Source of the DNA: Fidelibacterota bacterium
GTDB lineage: Bacteria; Fidelibacterota; UBA8477; JABMPR01
Direction of reading: 5' to 3'
DNA: 6,468 bases
Assembly (NCBI GenBank): GCA_030596225.1
Contig: JAUVKO010000131.1
Location: 1 to 6,468 of the forward strand
Part shown: one piece after another, positions 1 through 5,975 of the stretch
Layout of the letters: every line of letters begins with the position of its first letter
How positions within the stretch are numbered: position 1 is the stretch's first letter
Notes under the pieces: model-generated
The model's input: the letters and a program-made list of their open reading frames with translations, nothing else
Told to the model about the DNA's origin: nothing
The model's database searches: none
Made by a program: the position numbers and the translations under genes

Positions 1-40
1 ATACGACATGATGCGCTATATTCATAAATATCAACACATT

Positions 41-120
41 GCGACATTTCGACCAGCTCAATACATCGCTCTGCGTCCTCTGCCTGCCCGCACGAAGTTA
101 TACGCAGGCGGGCGAGAGGG
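41..120. repeat. Degenerate GAGC/GTCGA repeat plus G+C-rich palindrome
   Basis: On the minus strand this contains the core gagctggtcga (plus positions 49-59), flanked by att/aat arms that extend to five pairs if G-T wobbles are allowed. It is the same core-and-arms plan seen around both GIY-YIG genes. It is followed at 77-119 by an imperfect palindrome (cctctgcctgcccgc against gcaggcgggcgagagg) like the larger one at 5796-5852. I see no gene in 1-204; the rest is A+T-rich and holds only a short 10-bp palindrome at 178-187. Whether the element extends left of the window cannot be seen. Confidence 0.55.
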
Positions 121-204
121 ACTTTTTACGGTGGCATCAAGTTTAAAATAAATAATAAAATTGGTTGCCCAAAACTCATGAATTCATAAACTCAGAAACT
201 GTCT

Positions 205-1341
205 TCATGAAATGGAATATTTCTCCAAAAGATGGACGATCCGTCCAGCTGCCTTGCCTTCCCAGTATTTGGGTATCCCAAATGAAGATTTGGACATTTG
301 AAGGCTTCCAGCAGCTTTACTGTATATTTCATGTGCTTTGATGAGCTGATTACTGCCTTCCCAAATGGTGATGGGACGTTCAGTGGTGGGACGTACTGTC
401 AGACAGGGAATCTTCAGATAGGTGGTTTCTTCTTGAATTCCACCGGAATCAGTAATCACCAGTGAGCTTTCATTGACCAGTTTGAGGAATTCCAGATAAG
501 CAAGTGGACCTGTAAGATAGATATTCGGAGTTGACTGCAGAGTTTTCAATAGCCCAAACTGCCGGAGCATATTCTGAGTTCTAGGATGAATGGGGAAGAT
601 AATAGGCAATAGTTCCGATGTCTTAACCCATTCATTCACCAAAACATTTAATGCTTTTTTATTATCCACATTAGAAGGCCGATGAAAGGTCATTACCGCG
701 TAGCCTGCATTAGTCTTCAGCCAGGAGTTATCGATAGTCTGCCCATCCAGATCATGGAGTTTAAGTTCAACAAGAGAAGCTCTTTCCAGCTGATTGACCA
801 GGCTGTCGATCATAAGATTGCCCAACATGTGGACTTTTTCATTTGTGATACCTTCGCTGAATAAATTTTCAGAGGCATCTTCAGAAGTTGTAATAAACAG
901 ATCTGTGATGGCATCGGTTACAAGTCGGTTTATCTCCTCAGGCATTTCACGATCACGACTGCGTAGGCCGGCTTCATAATGAGCAACTTTAATATGTAAT
1001 TTTGAGGCAACCAGACTGCAAGCTGCAGTTGAATTCACATCGCCGACAACCATGACCATATCTGGCTTTTCACTAAAACAAACCTCCTCGAAGCGTTCCA
1101 TGATCCGGGCGGTCTGAACCGCATGACTTCCGGAACCGACCTCCAGATTAATATGGGGTTTGGGAATATTGAGCTGCTTAAAAAAGGAATGCGACATCTT
1201 TTCATCATAGTGTTGACCGGTATGAACAAGAATAGCTTCTAAAGAGGGATGATCCTGCAGGGCATGCATGAGAGGGGCGATCTTCATGAAATTGGGTCGG
1301 GCACCGGCGACCAGGATGATCTTGTATTTTTTGTGTTTCAA
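205..1341 (-). CDS. wecB: UDP-N-acetylglucosamine 2-epimerase, non-hydrolysing
   Basis: This cytoplasmic enzyme interconverts UDP-GlcNAc and UDP-ManNAc, the entry step to ManNAc-containing surface polysaccharides. The 378 residues match the usual family length (E. coli WecB is 376). The nucleotide-binding start GARPNFMK is at 13-20, with R15 and K20 matching E. coli R10 and K15. TGQHYDEKM is at 41-49, GDVNST at 100-105, HYEAGLRS at 121-128, PEEINR at 134-139 and TFHRPSN at 218-224. Catalytic positions corresponding to E. coli D95, E117, E131 and H213 are present as D101, E123, E135 and H220. The C-terminal domain keeps IHPR (251-254), DSGGIQEE (298-305) and the RPTTERP loop (317-323). The start is TTG with GGAG (plus 1347-1350) five bases upstream. 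The first internal ATG (residue 19) would delete the first strand and the GARP motif, and an ATG at 1352 is out of frame. No other polysaccharide gene is in view, so its pathway is unknown. Confidence 0.95.
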   Translation of the reverse strand: MKHKKYKIILVAGARPNFMKIAPLMHALQDHPSLEAILVHTGQHYDEKMSHSFFKQLNIPKPHINLEVGSGSHAVQTARIMERFEEVCFSEKPDMVMVVGDVNSTAACSLVASKLHIKVAHYEAGLRSRDREMPEEINRLVTDAITDLFITTSEDASENLFSEGITNEKVHMLGNLMIDSLVNQLERASLVELKLHDLDGQTIDNSWLKTNAGYAVMTFHRPSNVDNKKALNVLVNEWVKTSELLPIIFPIHPRTQNMLRQFGLLKTLQSTPNIYLTGPLAYLEFLKLVNESSLVITDSGGIQEETTYLKIPCLTVRPTTERPITIWEGSNQLIKAHEIYSKAAGSLQMSKSSFGIPKYWEGKAAGRIVHLLEKYSIS

Positions 1342-1370
1342 ATGAACTCCATTTTTTTACCTGGGTAAAC
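1342..1370 (-). promoter_or_regulatory. wecB ribosome binding site and adjacent dyad
   Basis: Reading on the minus strand, GGAG (plus 1347-1350) lies five bases before the TTG start and decides that start. Directly upstream is a dyad: tttacc at 1356-1361 and ggtaaa at 1364-1369 with a two-base spacer. It could be an operator half-site pair or chance. I find no convincing -35/-10 pair. The rest of 1371-1489 holds no gene; a stretch at 1409-1427 matches 5534-5552 at 15 of 19 bases and sits upstream of a repeat copy in both places. Confidence 0.4.
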
Positions 1371-1490
1371 TAATTGAGAGTGTGGAATTCAAAGAGGGGT
1401 TTTTGGGGCAAATTGGTGGTTTCATAGTCATATGAAAACTTTATCCTGATAGTCTTCGCGGATGATACTTATTGATGAGAGCTCAAGATC

Positions 1491-1587
1491 GTCATGCTGA
1501 GCAAGCCCGCCCTGCCAGGTCGTAGCCTTTTGGCGTAGACTGGAGCCGTCACACTGAGCTCCGTCGAAGTGCGAAGGGTCGAAGCAT
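1491..1587 (+). repeat. Type A nested-hairpin repeat, long form
   Basis: The copy starts gtcatgctgagcaagcc and ends cgaagggtcgaagcat. The outer arms atgct (1494-1498) and agcat (1583-1587) are complementary. Inside is a second hairpin: cact (1552-1555), the 12-base middle gagctccgtcga, and agtg (1568-1571). The copy upstream of GIY-YIG gene 2 (5591-5658) shares both ends but is exactly 29 bases shorter. The 8-base words aagatcgt (1485-1492) and acgatctt (1593-1600) form an additional outermost perfect inverted repeat. Confidence 0.8.
1515..1543. repeat. 29-nt interrupted palindrome inserted in a type A repeat
   Basis: This runs from ccaggtc to gactgg. It has ccag/ctgg and gtc/gac arms and a central gcc-tttt-ggc hairpin (1525-1534). 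Removing it makes the flanking repeat align with 5591-5658 without gaps, so it looks like a discrete inserted or deleted module. The central gtagcc...ggc motif resembles the reverse complement of the core of the palindrome at 5796-5852 (gtagccgcttcggc). Confidence 0.55.
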
Positions 1588-1657
1588 ATAAAACGATCTT
1601 GTTCATTACTATCAGTTTGTTACATTTAAGTAAACCAAAATTCAGTCAGGGGTTAAT

Positions 1658-1951
1658 ATGAAAACCGGATATGTCTACATTCTGGAATGCTCTGACCAAT
1701 CATTCTATACAGGAGTAACCAATGATATTGAGCGTCGGCTATTTGAGCATTCAGAGAGTCTTATTAAAACATATACAAACACAAGAAAACCCGTAAAATT
1801 GGTATGGGCCTCGGATGAATTGGATATTCAAGATGCAATCGTACTGGAAAAGCAGATCAAAGGTTGGCGCAGAGCAAAGAAAATCGCTTTGATCAACGAA
1901 AGATATGAAGATTTGCCAGAGCTCTCTGTTGCCTATTATAAACGCAGGTAA
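1658..1951 (+). CDS. GIY-YIG domain nuclease, small single-domain protein (gene 1)
   Basis: The 97-residue protein is almost entirely a GIY-YIG domain of the small YhbQ/UPF0213-like class, a fold that cuts one DNA strand per active site. The two signature strands are YVYIL (5-9) and FYTGVT (16-21). The expected active-site residues are present: Y5 or Y7, Y17, R26/R27, H31, the metal-binding E64 in LEKQIKGW (63-70), and N80 in ALIN. The C-terminal DLPEL (85-89) is shared with the second copy. The ATG is preceded by agggg with five bases spacing. It is about 55% identical, ungapped, to the protein at 5976-6260. No separate DNA-binding domain, signal peptide or membrane segment is visible. It stands alone between inverted repeats, so its substrate may be the repeats themselves, but that is inference. 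The biological role of this class is poorly defined. Confidence 0.9.
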   Translation: MKTGYVYILECSDQSFYTGVTNDIERRLFEHSESLIKTYTNTRKPVKLVWASDELDIQDAIVLEKQIKGWRRAKKIALINERYEDLPELSVAYYKRR

Positions 1952-1966
1952 CTTGGTGTTTGCTCG

Positions 1967-2015
1967 ATGCTTCGACCTTTCGACTTCGCTCAGGATAGGC
2001 TCAGCTCAGCATGAC
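1967..2015 (-). repeat. Type A repeat, short form, inverted
   Basis: Read on the minus strand, it begins gtcatgctgagc and ends ggtcgaagcat, the same ends as 1491-1587 and 5591-5658. The outer arms agcat (2008-2012) and atgct (1967-1971) are complementary. The inner core is gagcgaagtcga with only three arm pairs (cct/agg) and one extra base. It lies 15 bases after the stop codon of GIY-YIG gene 1. I see no T-run that would make it a standard terminator. Confidence 0.75.
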
Positions 2016-2037
2016 GCAAAAGTGTTTCAGTAAAGGA

Positions 2038-2063
2038 ATACTTCAATTACCTCGATTGCTTTG
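2038..2063 (+). repeat. Block shared with the second GIY-YIG cassette
   Basis: This 26-base block matches 6265-6290 at 22 of 26 positions, and all four differences are transitions. Both blocks lie downstream of a GIY-YIG gene, 86 bases after the stop here and 4 bases after it in the second cassette. The extra distance here contains the inverted repeat copy. It is followed by a hairpin cgtctt (2073-2078) / aagacg (2098-2103), in the position where the second cassette also has a hairpin. Confidence 0.6.
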
Positions 2064-2131
2064 CATTGTTTCCGTCTTCGTTCCCCTACGCCGCGACAAG
2101 ACGCGAACCAAACAGGTTTCAGAGATTCAGG

Positions 2132-2280
2132 CTAAATTGAAACCAATTTAGTCGTCGCATTGCTCCTCCGGAAATTGGTTGAATTGACACCTGCCTTCAA
2201 ACAAACCAATTTCCACTTGTCCCGGCGAACCCTACGGGCGAAGCCGGAATCCTCCCTGCAACCCGCCGTGGGCGGGTCGC
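2132..2280. repeat. Cluster of four palindromes in the secD upstream region
   Basis: Four perfect hairpins follow one another: ctaaattg/caatttag (2132-2139, 2144-2151, 4-nt loop); ggaaattggtt/aaccaatttcc (2170-2180, 2204-2214); ccggc/gccgg (2222-2226, 2243-2247); and acccgcc/ggcgggt (2261-2267, 2271-2277, 3-nt loop). The first two share the caattt word and may be diverged copies of one unit. An 81-codon open frame on the minus strand runs through all of this; it has no recognisable protein features and I do not call it. The role is unknown; a decayed repeat array is likely. Confidence 0.6.
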
Positions 2281-2378
2281 AAAGACCAGTCATAAAGTCA
2301 AGGTAATAATCACTAACGTCTTCGATAGAACAGAAGAAGTTTGTGATATTGTCCACAAAATTGTAGCCATAGAGCATT

Positions 2379-2405
2379 CTTTGCGACCTTTGTGCTCTTC
2401 GTGGT
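2379..2405. repeat. 9-nt periodic tract
   Basis: Three consecutive degenerate 9-mers are ctttgcgac, ctttgtgct and cttcgtggt, followed by taaaa. Read on the minus strand the tract would encode a short NHEEHKG-like peptide, a pattern I recognise from intergenic repeats in many bacteria and do not take as a real protein. Nothing else is identifiable between 2281 and 2378. Confidence 0.5.
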
Positions 2406-2487
2406 TAAAAACAGTAAATTTCGTGAATGGAATATTACTTTGGAGAACATAGCCCCACCTTTATATTGCCGCGCTTTTTTGCCCGAG

Positions 2488-2548
2488 GACATTAATGTCA
2501 GAGGGTAACCGCGGCGAAGCTAAAAGCGAAGCCGGGTCCCCGGTGACC
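2488..2548. repeat. G+C-rich palindromic patch ahead of secD
   Basis: gacattaatgtc (2488-2499) is a perfect 12-bp palindrome. Next, ggtaacc (2504-2510) and ggtgacc (2542-2548) pair with one mismatch around a G+C-rich interior containing two gcgaagc words and ccgg-gtcc-ccgg. The patch stands out from A+T-rich surroundings. I see no gene between 2411 and 2645, and no recognisable yajC, which often precedes secD. Positions 2591-2610 carry a weak 5-bp dyad (tccac/gtgga). Confidence 0.4.
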
Positions 2549-2630
2549 ACATTATAAAAAGTAGTTACGGGGTCTTATTGAAAGAATTTTTCCACTAAAA
2601 AATTGGTGGAATGTGAACAAGTAATAAGTA

Positions 2631-2645
2631 AAAGGATTGATCCTT
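2631..2645 (+). promoter_or_regulatory. secD ribosome binding site within a small hairpin
   Basis: The sequence aaagga (2631-2636) lies nine bases before the ATG at 2646 and decides that start. The Shine-Dalgarno bases aaggat (2632-2637) are followed two bases later by their exact complement atcctt (2640-2645), which directly abuts the ATG. Folded with a 4-nt loop this gives a five-pair stem that would mask the ribosome binding site. Whether it forms or matters is unknown. Confidence 0.6.
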
Positions 2646-4505
2646 ATGTCTGGAACCTTGCGAATGCGTGTCTTCCTGGTTGTGCTCCTCATTGGAAGTG
2701 CTGCCTACATGCTCAGAGACACCATTAGCTATTACACGATGGATGAGACCCGAAAAGAAGCACTCATTGAGAGTGGTGAGATGGAGAGTATCCGTAGAAA
2801 TATTATTCATAAAGGCTTGGATCTACAGGGCGGAATGCATGTCGTCCTGGAAGTGGATCTGGAAGAGCTGATCAAAACACGGGTAGAGGGTGGCGATGTT
2901 TTAATTGAAGAACTCATCACCAACAGCCTGCAGGAAGCTCAGCTGAATGAAAATGAATTTTTCCCGACCTTTGAAAAAAACGTTAAAGCTACCAATATTC
3001 GTCTGGCTCGCTATTTCCCAATTTATGAAAAAGGACCCAATGCTGACGTTCTGGATGCCCTGGAATCAGATGCAAAGGACGCTGTCGATCGTGCTGAAGA
3101 GATCATCCGCAACCGCGTGGATGAATTTGGAGTATCTGAACCAACTATTCAGCGTCAGGGCGATTGGAGAATTGTTGTTGAACTTGCCGGTATAAGCAAT
3201 GAAGCCCAAGCCCGTGAATTGATTCAGGCTACTGCTCTGCTTGAATTTGTGTTGATTCACGAAGATCCGCAGCTGCTGAACGAGATGATTCGAAATATCG
3301 ACAAAGCCTGGACAACTGTGATGGATAACATTCCAACAGATACCGTTGAACTTGCAGAAGAGGATATCGGTCAAATAGAGACAGTTCCCAGCTTGGCTGA
3401 AGTTTTAGCCGGTGATGATGGCGATACTTTAAGCATTACCGGTACCGGTGATATCAGTCGGCCCTTTTCATCACTGATCAATGTTGGCGGTAACACCATT
3501 TGGGTGCCGGAAGAAAATGTCCGTTCCATAAAGCGAAAATTTAAGAATCCGACCATTGCTGCTGCAATACCCTCAGACAGTCGTTTGTCCTGGGGTGTGG
3601 CAACCCGTGATATTAGAGGAGATGGTCGTCTGCACCGGGCTCTTTATCTGATGAAAGAGACTGCTGAATTAACCGGTGAGGTGGTCACCGATGCCCGGGA
3701 ATCTCTGGGTGGATTTTCCGGTGCTGAATTTGTGGTTCATATTTCCATGAATGATGAAGGCTCCCGGGAATGGTCCAAGATCACAGCCGGAAACGTTGGC
3801 AAACGGATCGCCATTGTCATGGATGGCAATGTCCATATGGCCGGCGTCATCCGGGATAAGATCTCTGATGGCCGGACTCAGATCGAGGGCATGAATGACC
3901 TTCAGGATGCCAAGAAACTGGCAGTTGTGCTGCGTGCCGGTGCATTACCGGCTCCCATGGTCATTGAAGAAGAACGTACCATTGGTGCTTCTCTGGGTGC
4001 GGACTCGGTTTCTGCGGCTACTCGAGCCATGGTTTTTGGATTCATCCTGGTCATCATTTTCATGGCCATCTACTATAAGGGTTCTGGTCTAATTGCAGAT
4101 TTTGCCTTATTCCTCAATCTCGCCTTTACTTTGGCAGTATTATCTACCCTGAATGCCACATTGACCTTACCGGGTATTGCCGGTTTGATCTTGACAGTAG
4201 GTATGGCTGTAGATGCCAATGTGCTGATCTTTGAGAGAATTCGAGAAGAGCTGAGAAATGCCAAGACAGTTAAGAAAGCCATCGATGATGGTTTTGGTCG
4301 GGCTTTAACCACCATTGTGGATGCGAACTTGACCACAATCCTGGCTGCCGGTGTACTATGGCAGTTTGGTAGTGGAACCATCAAGGGTTTTGCCACGACA
4401 CTATTCTGGGGTATTCTAACCTCAATGATTACCGCCATCTTCATCACACGAACTATTTTTATGGTGTTGACTGAGCGTAAAACGATGACCAAGTTGAGTA
4501 TCTGA
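2646..4505 (+). CDS. secD: Protein translocase subunit SecD
   Basis: SecD works with SecF and SecYEG in the inner membrane and uses the proton gradient to help pull exported proteins through. The protein is 619 residues from the ATG chosen here (E. coli 615). An upstream in-frame TTG at 2637 touches the Shine-Dalgarno and is unlikely. TM1 is at about 7-23. The large periplasmic region holds DLQGG (59-63), NRVDEFGVSEP (156-166) and an acidic, less conserved stretch at about 225-265. The conserved base follows: LTGEVVTDA (342-350), IEGMNDLQDAKKLAVVLRAG (413-432) and GASLGADSV (447-455). Five more membrane segments lie at about 458-477, 481-502, 508-529, 555-575 and 579-608. GMAVDANVLIFERIRE includes D523, the conserved membrane aspartate linked to proton flow. 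secF starts ten bases after the stop. Nothing is missing or frameshifted. Confidence 0.97.
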   Translation: MSGTLRMRVFLVVLLIGSAAYMLRDTISYYTMDETRKEALIESGEMESIRRNIIHKGLDLQGGMHVVLEVDLEELIKTRVEGGDVLIEELITNSLQEAQLNENEFFPTFEKNVKATNIRLARYFPIYEKGPNADVLDALESDAKDAVDRAEEIIRNRVDEFGVSEPTIQRQGDWRIVVELAGISNEAQARELIQATALLEFVLIHEDPQLLNEMIRNIDKAWTTVMDNIPTDTVELAEEDIGQIETVPSLAEVLAGDDGDTLSITGTGDISRPFSSLINVGGNTIWVPEENVRSIKRKFKNPTIAAAIPSDSRLSWGVATRDIRGDGRLHRALYLMKETAELTGEVVTDARESLGGFSGAEFVVHISMNDEGSREWSKITAGNVGKRIAIVMDGNVHMAGVIRDKISDGRTQIEGMNDLQDAKKLAVVLRAGALPAPMVIEEERTIGASLGADSVSAATRAMVFGFILVIIFMAIYYKGSGLIADFALFLNLAFTLAVLSTLNATLTLPGIAGLILTVGMAVDANVLIFERIREELRNAKTVKKAIDDGFGRALTTIVDANLTTILAAGVLWQFGSGTIKGFATTLFWGILTSMITAIFITRTIFMVLTERKTMTKLSI

Positions 4506-4515
4506 GGATTTTGAA

Positions 4516-5421
4516 ATGTTTGAATTGATTAAAAATGTAAATATTAATTTTCTTGGAAAACGGAAGATTGCCGGGGTCTTTTCAGGAGTGATTATTGTAG
4601 CAGGTTTGCTAAGCCTGGTTATCCATGGCGGTCCACACTATAGCATTGATTTCGAAGGAGGAACAGAGATCCAGGTCTTATTCCATGAAACCACTGCAGT
4701 AGAGTCTGTTCGTGAAGCACTTTCTGAGATTGGATATGGTGATGCTGCTATTCGCGAATTCGGAAATGTTAATGAGTACCTTATTCATGTGAAAAAGGCC
4801 ACTCGCAGTGAAGAACAGGTCAATATCATTCGTGATGCACTGGCTTCCATTCATGGGGGAGAGAATTACGAAATTCGTCGTTTAGAAACGGTGGGTCCAA
4901 AGATCGGTAAAGAACTCCGTGGAGATATGATCTCTGCTGTGCTAATTGCCATGATCGGTATTGTGATCTATATTTCGATTCGTTTTCAGTTCATGTATGC
5001 TATCGGGGCATTGGTTGCTCTGACTCATGATGTGCTGATCACCCTGGGACTTTTCTCATTATTAAATCTGGAGATTTCTCTCTCGGTGTTAGCCGCATTT
5101 CTCTTTATTGTGGGGTATTCATTAAATGACACTATTGTTGTTTTCGACCGTGTGCGTGAAAATGCTAAGGTTAAACGTCATGATGCTTTTGAAGCTGTGC
5201 TTAATATGAGTTTGAATCAGACTTTGAACCGAACGGTGATCACATCATTGACCACACTGACAGTGGTCGGTATCCTGTTATTTTTTGGTGGTGAAGTGAT
5301 CAAACCCTTTGCGTTTGCACTGACTGTTGGTCTGATCGTGGGAACCTATTCTTCAATATTTGTGGCCAGTCCGGTGGTATTGATCTGGGATGAGAATCAA
5401 AAGAAAAAGCAACACGGTTAG
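4516..5421 (+). CDS. secF: Protein translocase subunit SecF
   Basis: SecF is the membrane partner of SecD in the Sec export machinery. The protein is 301 residues (E. coli 323), with one N-terminal membrane helix (about 18-36), a small periplasmic domain, and five C-terminal helices (about 137-156, 160-180, 186-208, 241-258 and 263-287). Family motifs are SIDFEGGTEIQV (43-54), VGPKIGKEL (126-134), and LNDTIVVFDRVREN (203-216), where D205 corresponds to the conserved membrane aspartate. SLNQTLNRTVITSLTT (232-247) and PFAFALTVGLIVGTYSS (264-280) complete the set. The tail is short and basic (KKKQHG). The Shine-Dalgarno gagga (4504-4508) overlaps the secD stop codon and lies seven bases before the ATG, so the two genes are very probably cotranscribed and translationally linked. 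The operon ends at the terminator at 5445-5471. Confidence 0.97.
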   Translation: MFELIKNVNINFLGKRKIAGVFSGVIIVAGLLSLVIHGGPHYSIDFEGGTEIQVLFHETTAVESVREALSEIGYGDAAIREFGNVNEYLIHVKKATRSEEQVNIIRDALASIHGGENYEIRRLETVGPKIGKELRGDMISAVLIAMIGIVIYISIRFQFMYAIGALVALTHDVLITLGLFSLLNLEISLSVLAAFLFIVGYSLNDTIVVFDRVRENAKVKRHDAFEAVLNMSLNQTLNRTVITSLTTLTVVGILLFFGGEVIKPFAFALTVGLIVGTYSSIFVASPVVLIWDENQKKKQHG

Positions 5422-5444
5422 ATTTTCAATAAAAATGTTCTTTT

Positions 5445-5471
5445 AAAAGCACCCTGCGGGGTGCTTTTTTT
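5445..5471 (+). terminator. Intrinsic terminator of the secDF operon
   Basis: The ten-base arms aaaagcaccc (5445-5454) and gggtgctttt (5459-5468) pair perfectly around the loop tgcg and run into a T-tract (5465-5471). It begins 24 bases after the secF stop, the expected place for the end of the operon. Confidence 0.93.
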
Positions 5472-5502
5472 GTGCCATTTTGGAATAGTGTGGAAATGCA
5501 AT

Positions 5503-5545
5503 ACCACCAACTGCCACCGCCTTTGGCGGGATTCAAGTTGGTGGT
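5503..5545. repeat. Two-level inverted repeat downstream of secF
   Basis: The ten-base arms accaccaact (5503-5512) and agttggtggt (5536-5545) pair perfectly. Inside, ccgcc-ttt-ggcgg (5517-5529) forms a second hairpin. The right arm matches 1409-1427 upstream of cassette 1 (15 of 19 over 5534-5552), so it may mark the upstream border of the repeat family. Confidence 0.65.
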
Positions 5546-5564
5546 TCCTGAGCCTGTCGAAGGA
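5546..5564 (+). repeat. Minimal GAGC/GTCGA hairpin repeat
   Basis: The arms tcct (5546-5549) and agga (5561-5564) enclose gagcctgtcga. This is the simplest copy of the core-and-arms plan in the window, with no nested hairpin. Confidence 0.65.
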
Positions 5565-5590
5565 TGGTTCCTGAGAATACCTGCCAGATC

Positions 5591-5658
5591 GTCATGCTGA
5601 GCAAGCCTGTCCTGAGCCGTCATCCCGAGCGGAGTCGAGGGACGAAGGGTCGAAGCAT
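5591..5658 (+). repeat. Type A nested-hairpin repeat, standard form
   Basis: The start and end match 1491-1587: 22 identical bases at 1486-1507/5586-5607 and 16 at the far end. It lacks the 29-base palindrome found there. Three levels of complementary arms are visible: atgct/agcat (5594-5598, 5654-5658), cct/agg, and tccc/ggga (5623-5626, 5639-5642) around gagcggagtcga. The copy lies upstream of GIY-YIG gene 2 in the same orientation as the copy upstream of gene 1. Confidence 0.8.
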
Positions 5659-5687
5659 GAATTATTATTTTACATTATCTTACAAGG

Positions 5688-5801
5688 TCCCTGAGTTTTT
5701 CTGAGCAAGGCGAAGAAAAGTATCGAAGGGAGCGGGAACTGTTCAGATATCAGAACACAAATGGGCACTTCGATACATTCCGCTGATTGTGGGATACCTG
5801 C
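5688..5801 (+). repeat. Type B 114-bp repeat, left copy
   Basis: It is identical at 104 of 114 positions, without gaps, to 6355-6468. The first 44 bases form a nested hairpin: tccct/aggga (5688-5692, 5727-5731) around ttttct/agaaaa (5697-5702, 5714-5719), with gagcaaggcga in the loop. A further hairpin tgttc/gaaca is at 5740-5744 and 5753-5757. The last bases run into the large palindrome at 5796-5852. The two copies are direct repeats that bracket GIY-YIG gene 2. Confidence 0.85.
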
Positions 5802-5852
5802 CTGCGCCTGTCCGCCGCCTGCCTATGCCGAAGCGGCTACGCGCAGGCAGGT
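5796..5852. repeat. Large G+C-rich palindrome
   Basis: The perfect 12-bp arms acctgcctgcgc (5796-5807) and gcgcaggcaggt (5841-5852) enclose a small gccg-aag-cggc hairpin (5827-5837). It overlaps the end of the type B repeat. A 63-codon frame (5761-5952) crosses this region but is not a credible gene. Positions 5859-5905 hold only a degenerate ggctcagcgac core. Confidence 0.8.
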
Positions 5853-5905
5853 ACTACGTACTAAGGAAGGCAGGCTCAGCGACCATGTCTATGGCACAAA
5901 AAAAC

Positions 5906-5943
5906 GGACCCTGAGTGATCGTGAAACGATAGTATCGAAGGGA
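5906..5943 (+). repeat. Short type B-like hairpin upstream of GIY-YIG gene 2
   Basis: This follows the type B scheme with a shorter interior: ccct (5909-5912), gagtg, an inner hairpin atcgt-gaa-acgat (5918-5930), agtatcga, then aggg (5939-5942). The flanks ccctgagt and agtatcgaaggga match the other copies, but the inner stem has an unrelated sequence that still pairs. Confidence 0.65.
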
Positions 5944-5975
5944 ACGTTATAGAAAGAATACAAGGGGTCACTATA

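Larger units (their letters stand above)
1490..2016. mobile_element. Candidate repeat-bounded GIY-YIG unit (cassette 1)
   Basis: The 13-base word cgtcatgctgagc begins this segment (1490-1502) and its exact reverse complement ends it (2004-2016). The ends are parts of longer repeat copies in opposite orientation (1491-1587 and 1967-2015), with a single GIY-YIG gene between them. This resembles a small element with terminal inverted repeats. No transposase of a known type is present, and I see no target-site duplication: the bases outside are gatc on the left and caaa on the right. The alternative is two independent repeat copies that happen to flank a gene. Confidence 0.4.

Noticed and set aside
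1486..2020. Target-site duplication around the 1490-2016 unit
   Set aside because: The flanking bases differ (gatc on the left, caaa on the right), so no duplication can be claimed.
2132..2377. 81-codon minus-strand frame with an AAAGG-like site before its ATG
   Set aside because: It is built from consecutive palindromes and the periodic tract, has no recognisable domain, and the apparent ribosome site is part of the repeat.
2379..2440. Remnant of a GxxExxY-type gene linked to the periodic tract
   Set aside because: No GxxExxY motif or related sequence appears in any frame nearby.
2130..2550. tRNA, rRNA or riboswitch in the secD leader
   Set aside because: Hairpins are present but no cloverleaf, T-loop or known riboswitch core could be found by eye.
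2637..2645. TTG start for secD three codons upstream
   Set aside because: It directly touches the Shine-Dalgarno, leaving no spacing; the ATG at 2646 has nine bases.
4073..4492. 139-codon frame antisense to secD
   Set aside because: It is a shadow of the conserved SecD membrane region; the sense frame is unmistakable.
5426..5623. 65-codon minus-strand frame
   Set aside because: It overlaps the secF terminator and two repeats and has no protein features.
5761..5952. 63-codon plus-strand frame
   Set aside because: It lies within a type B repeat and a large palindrome; the Cys/Ala/Pro-rich product is a by-product of repeat sequence.
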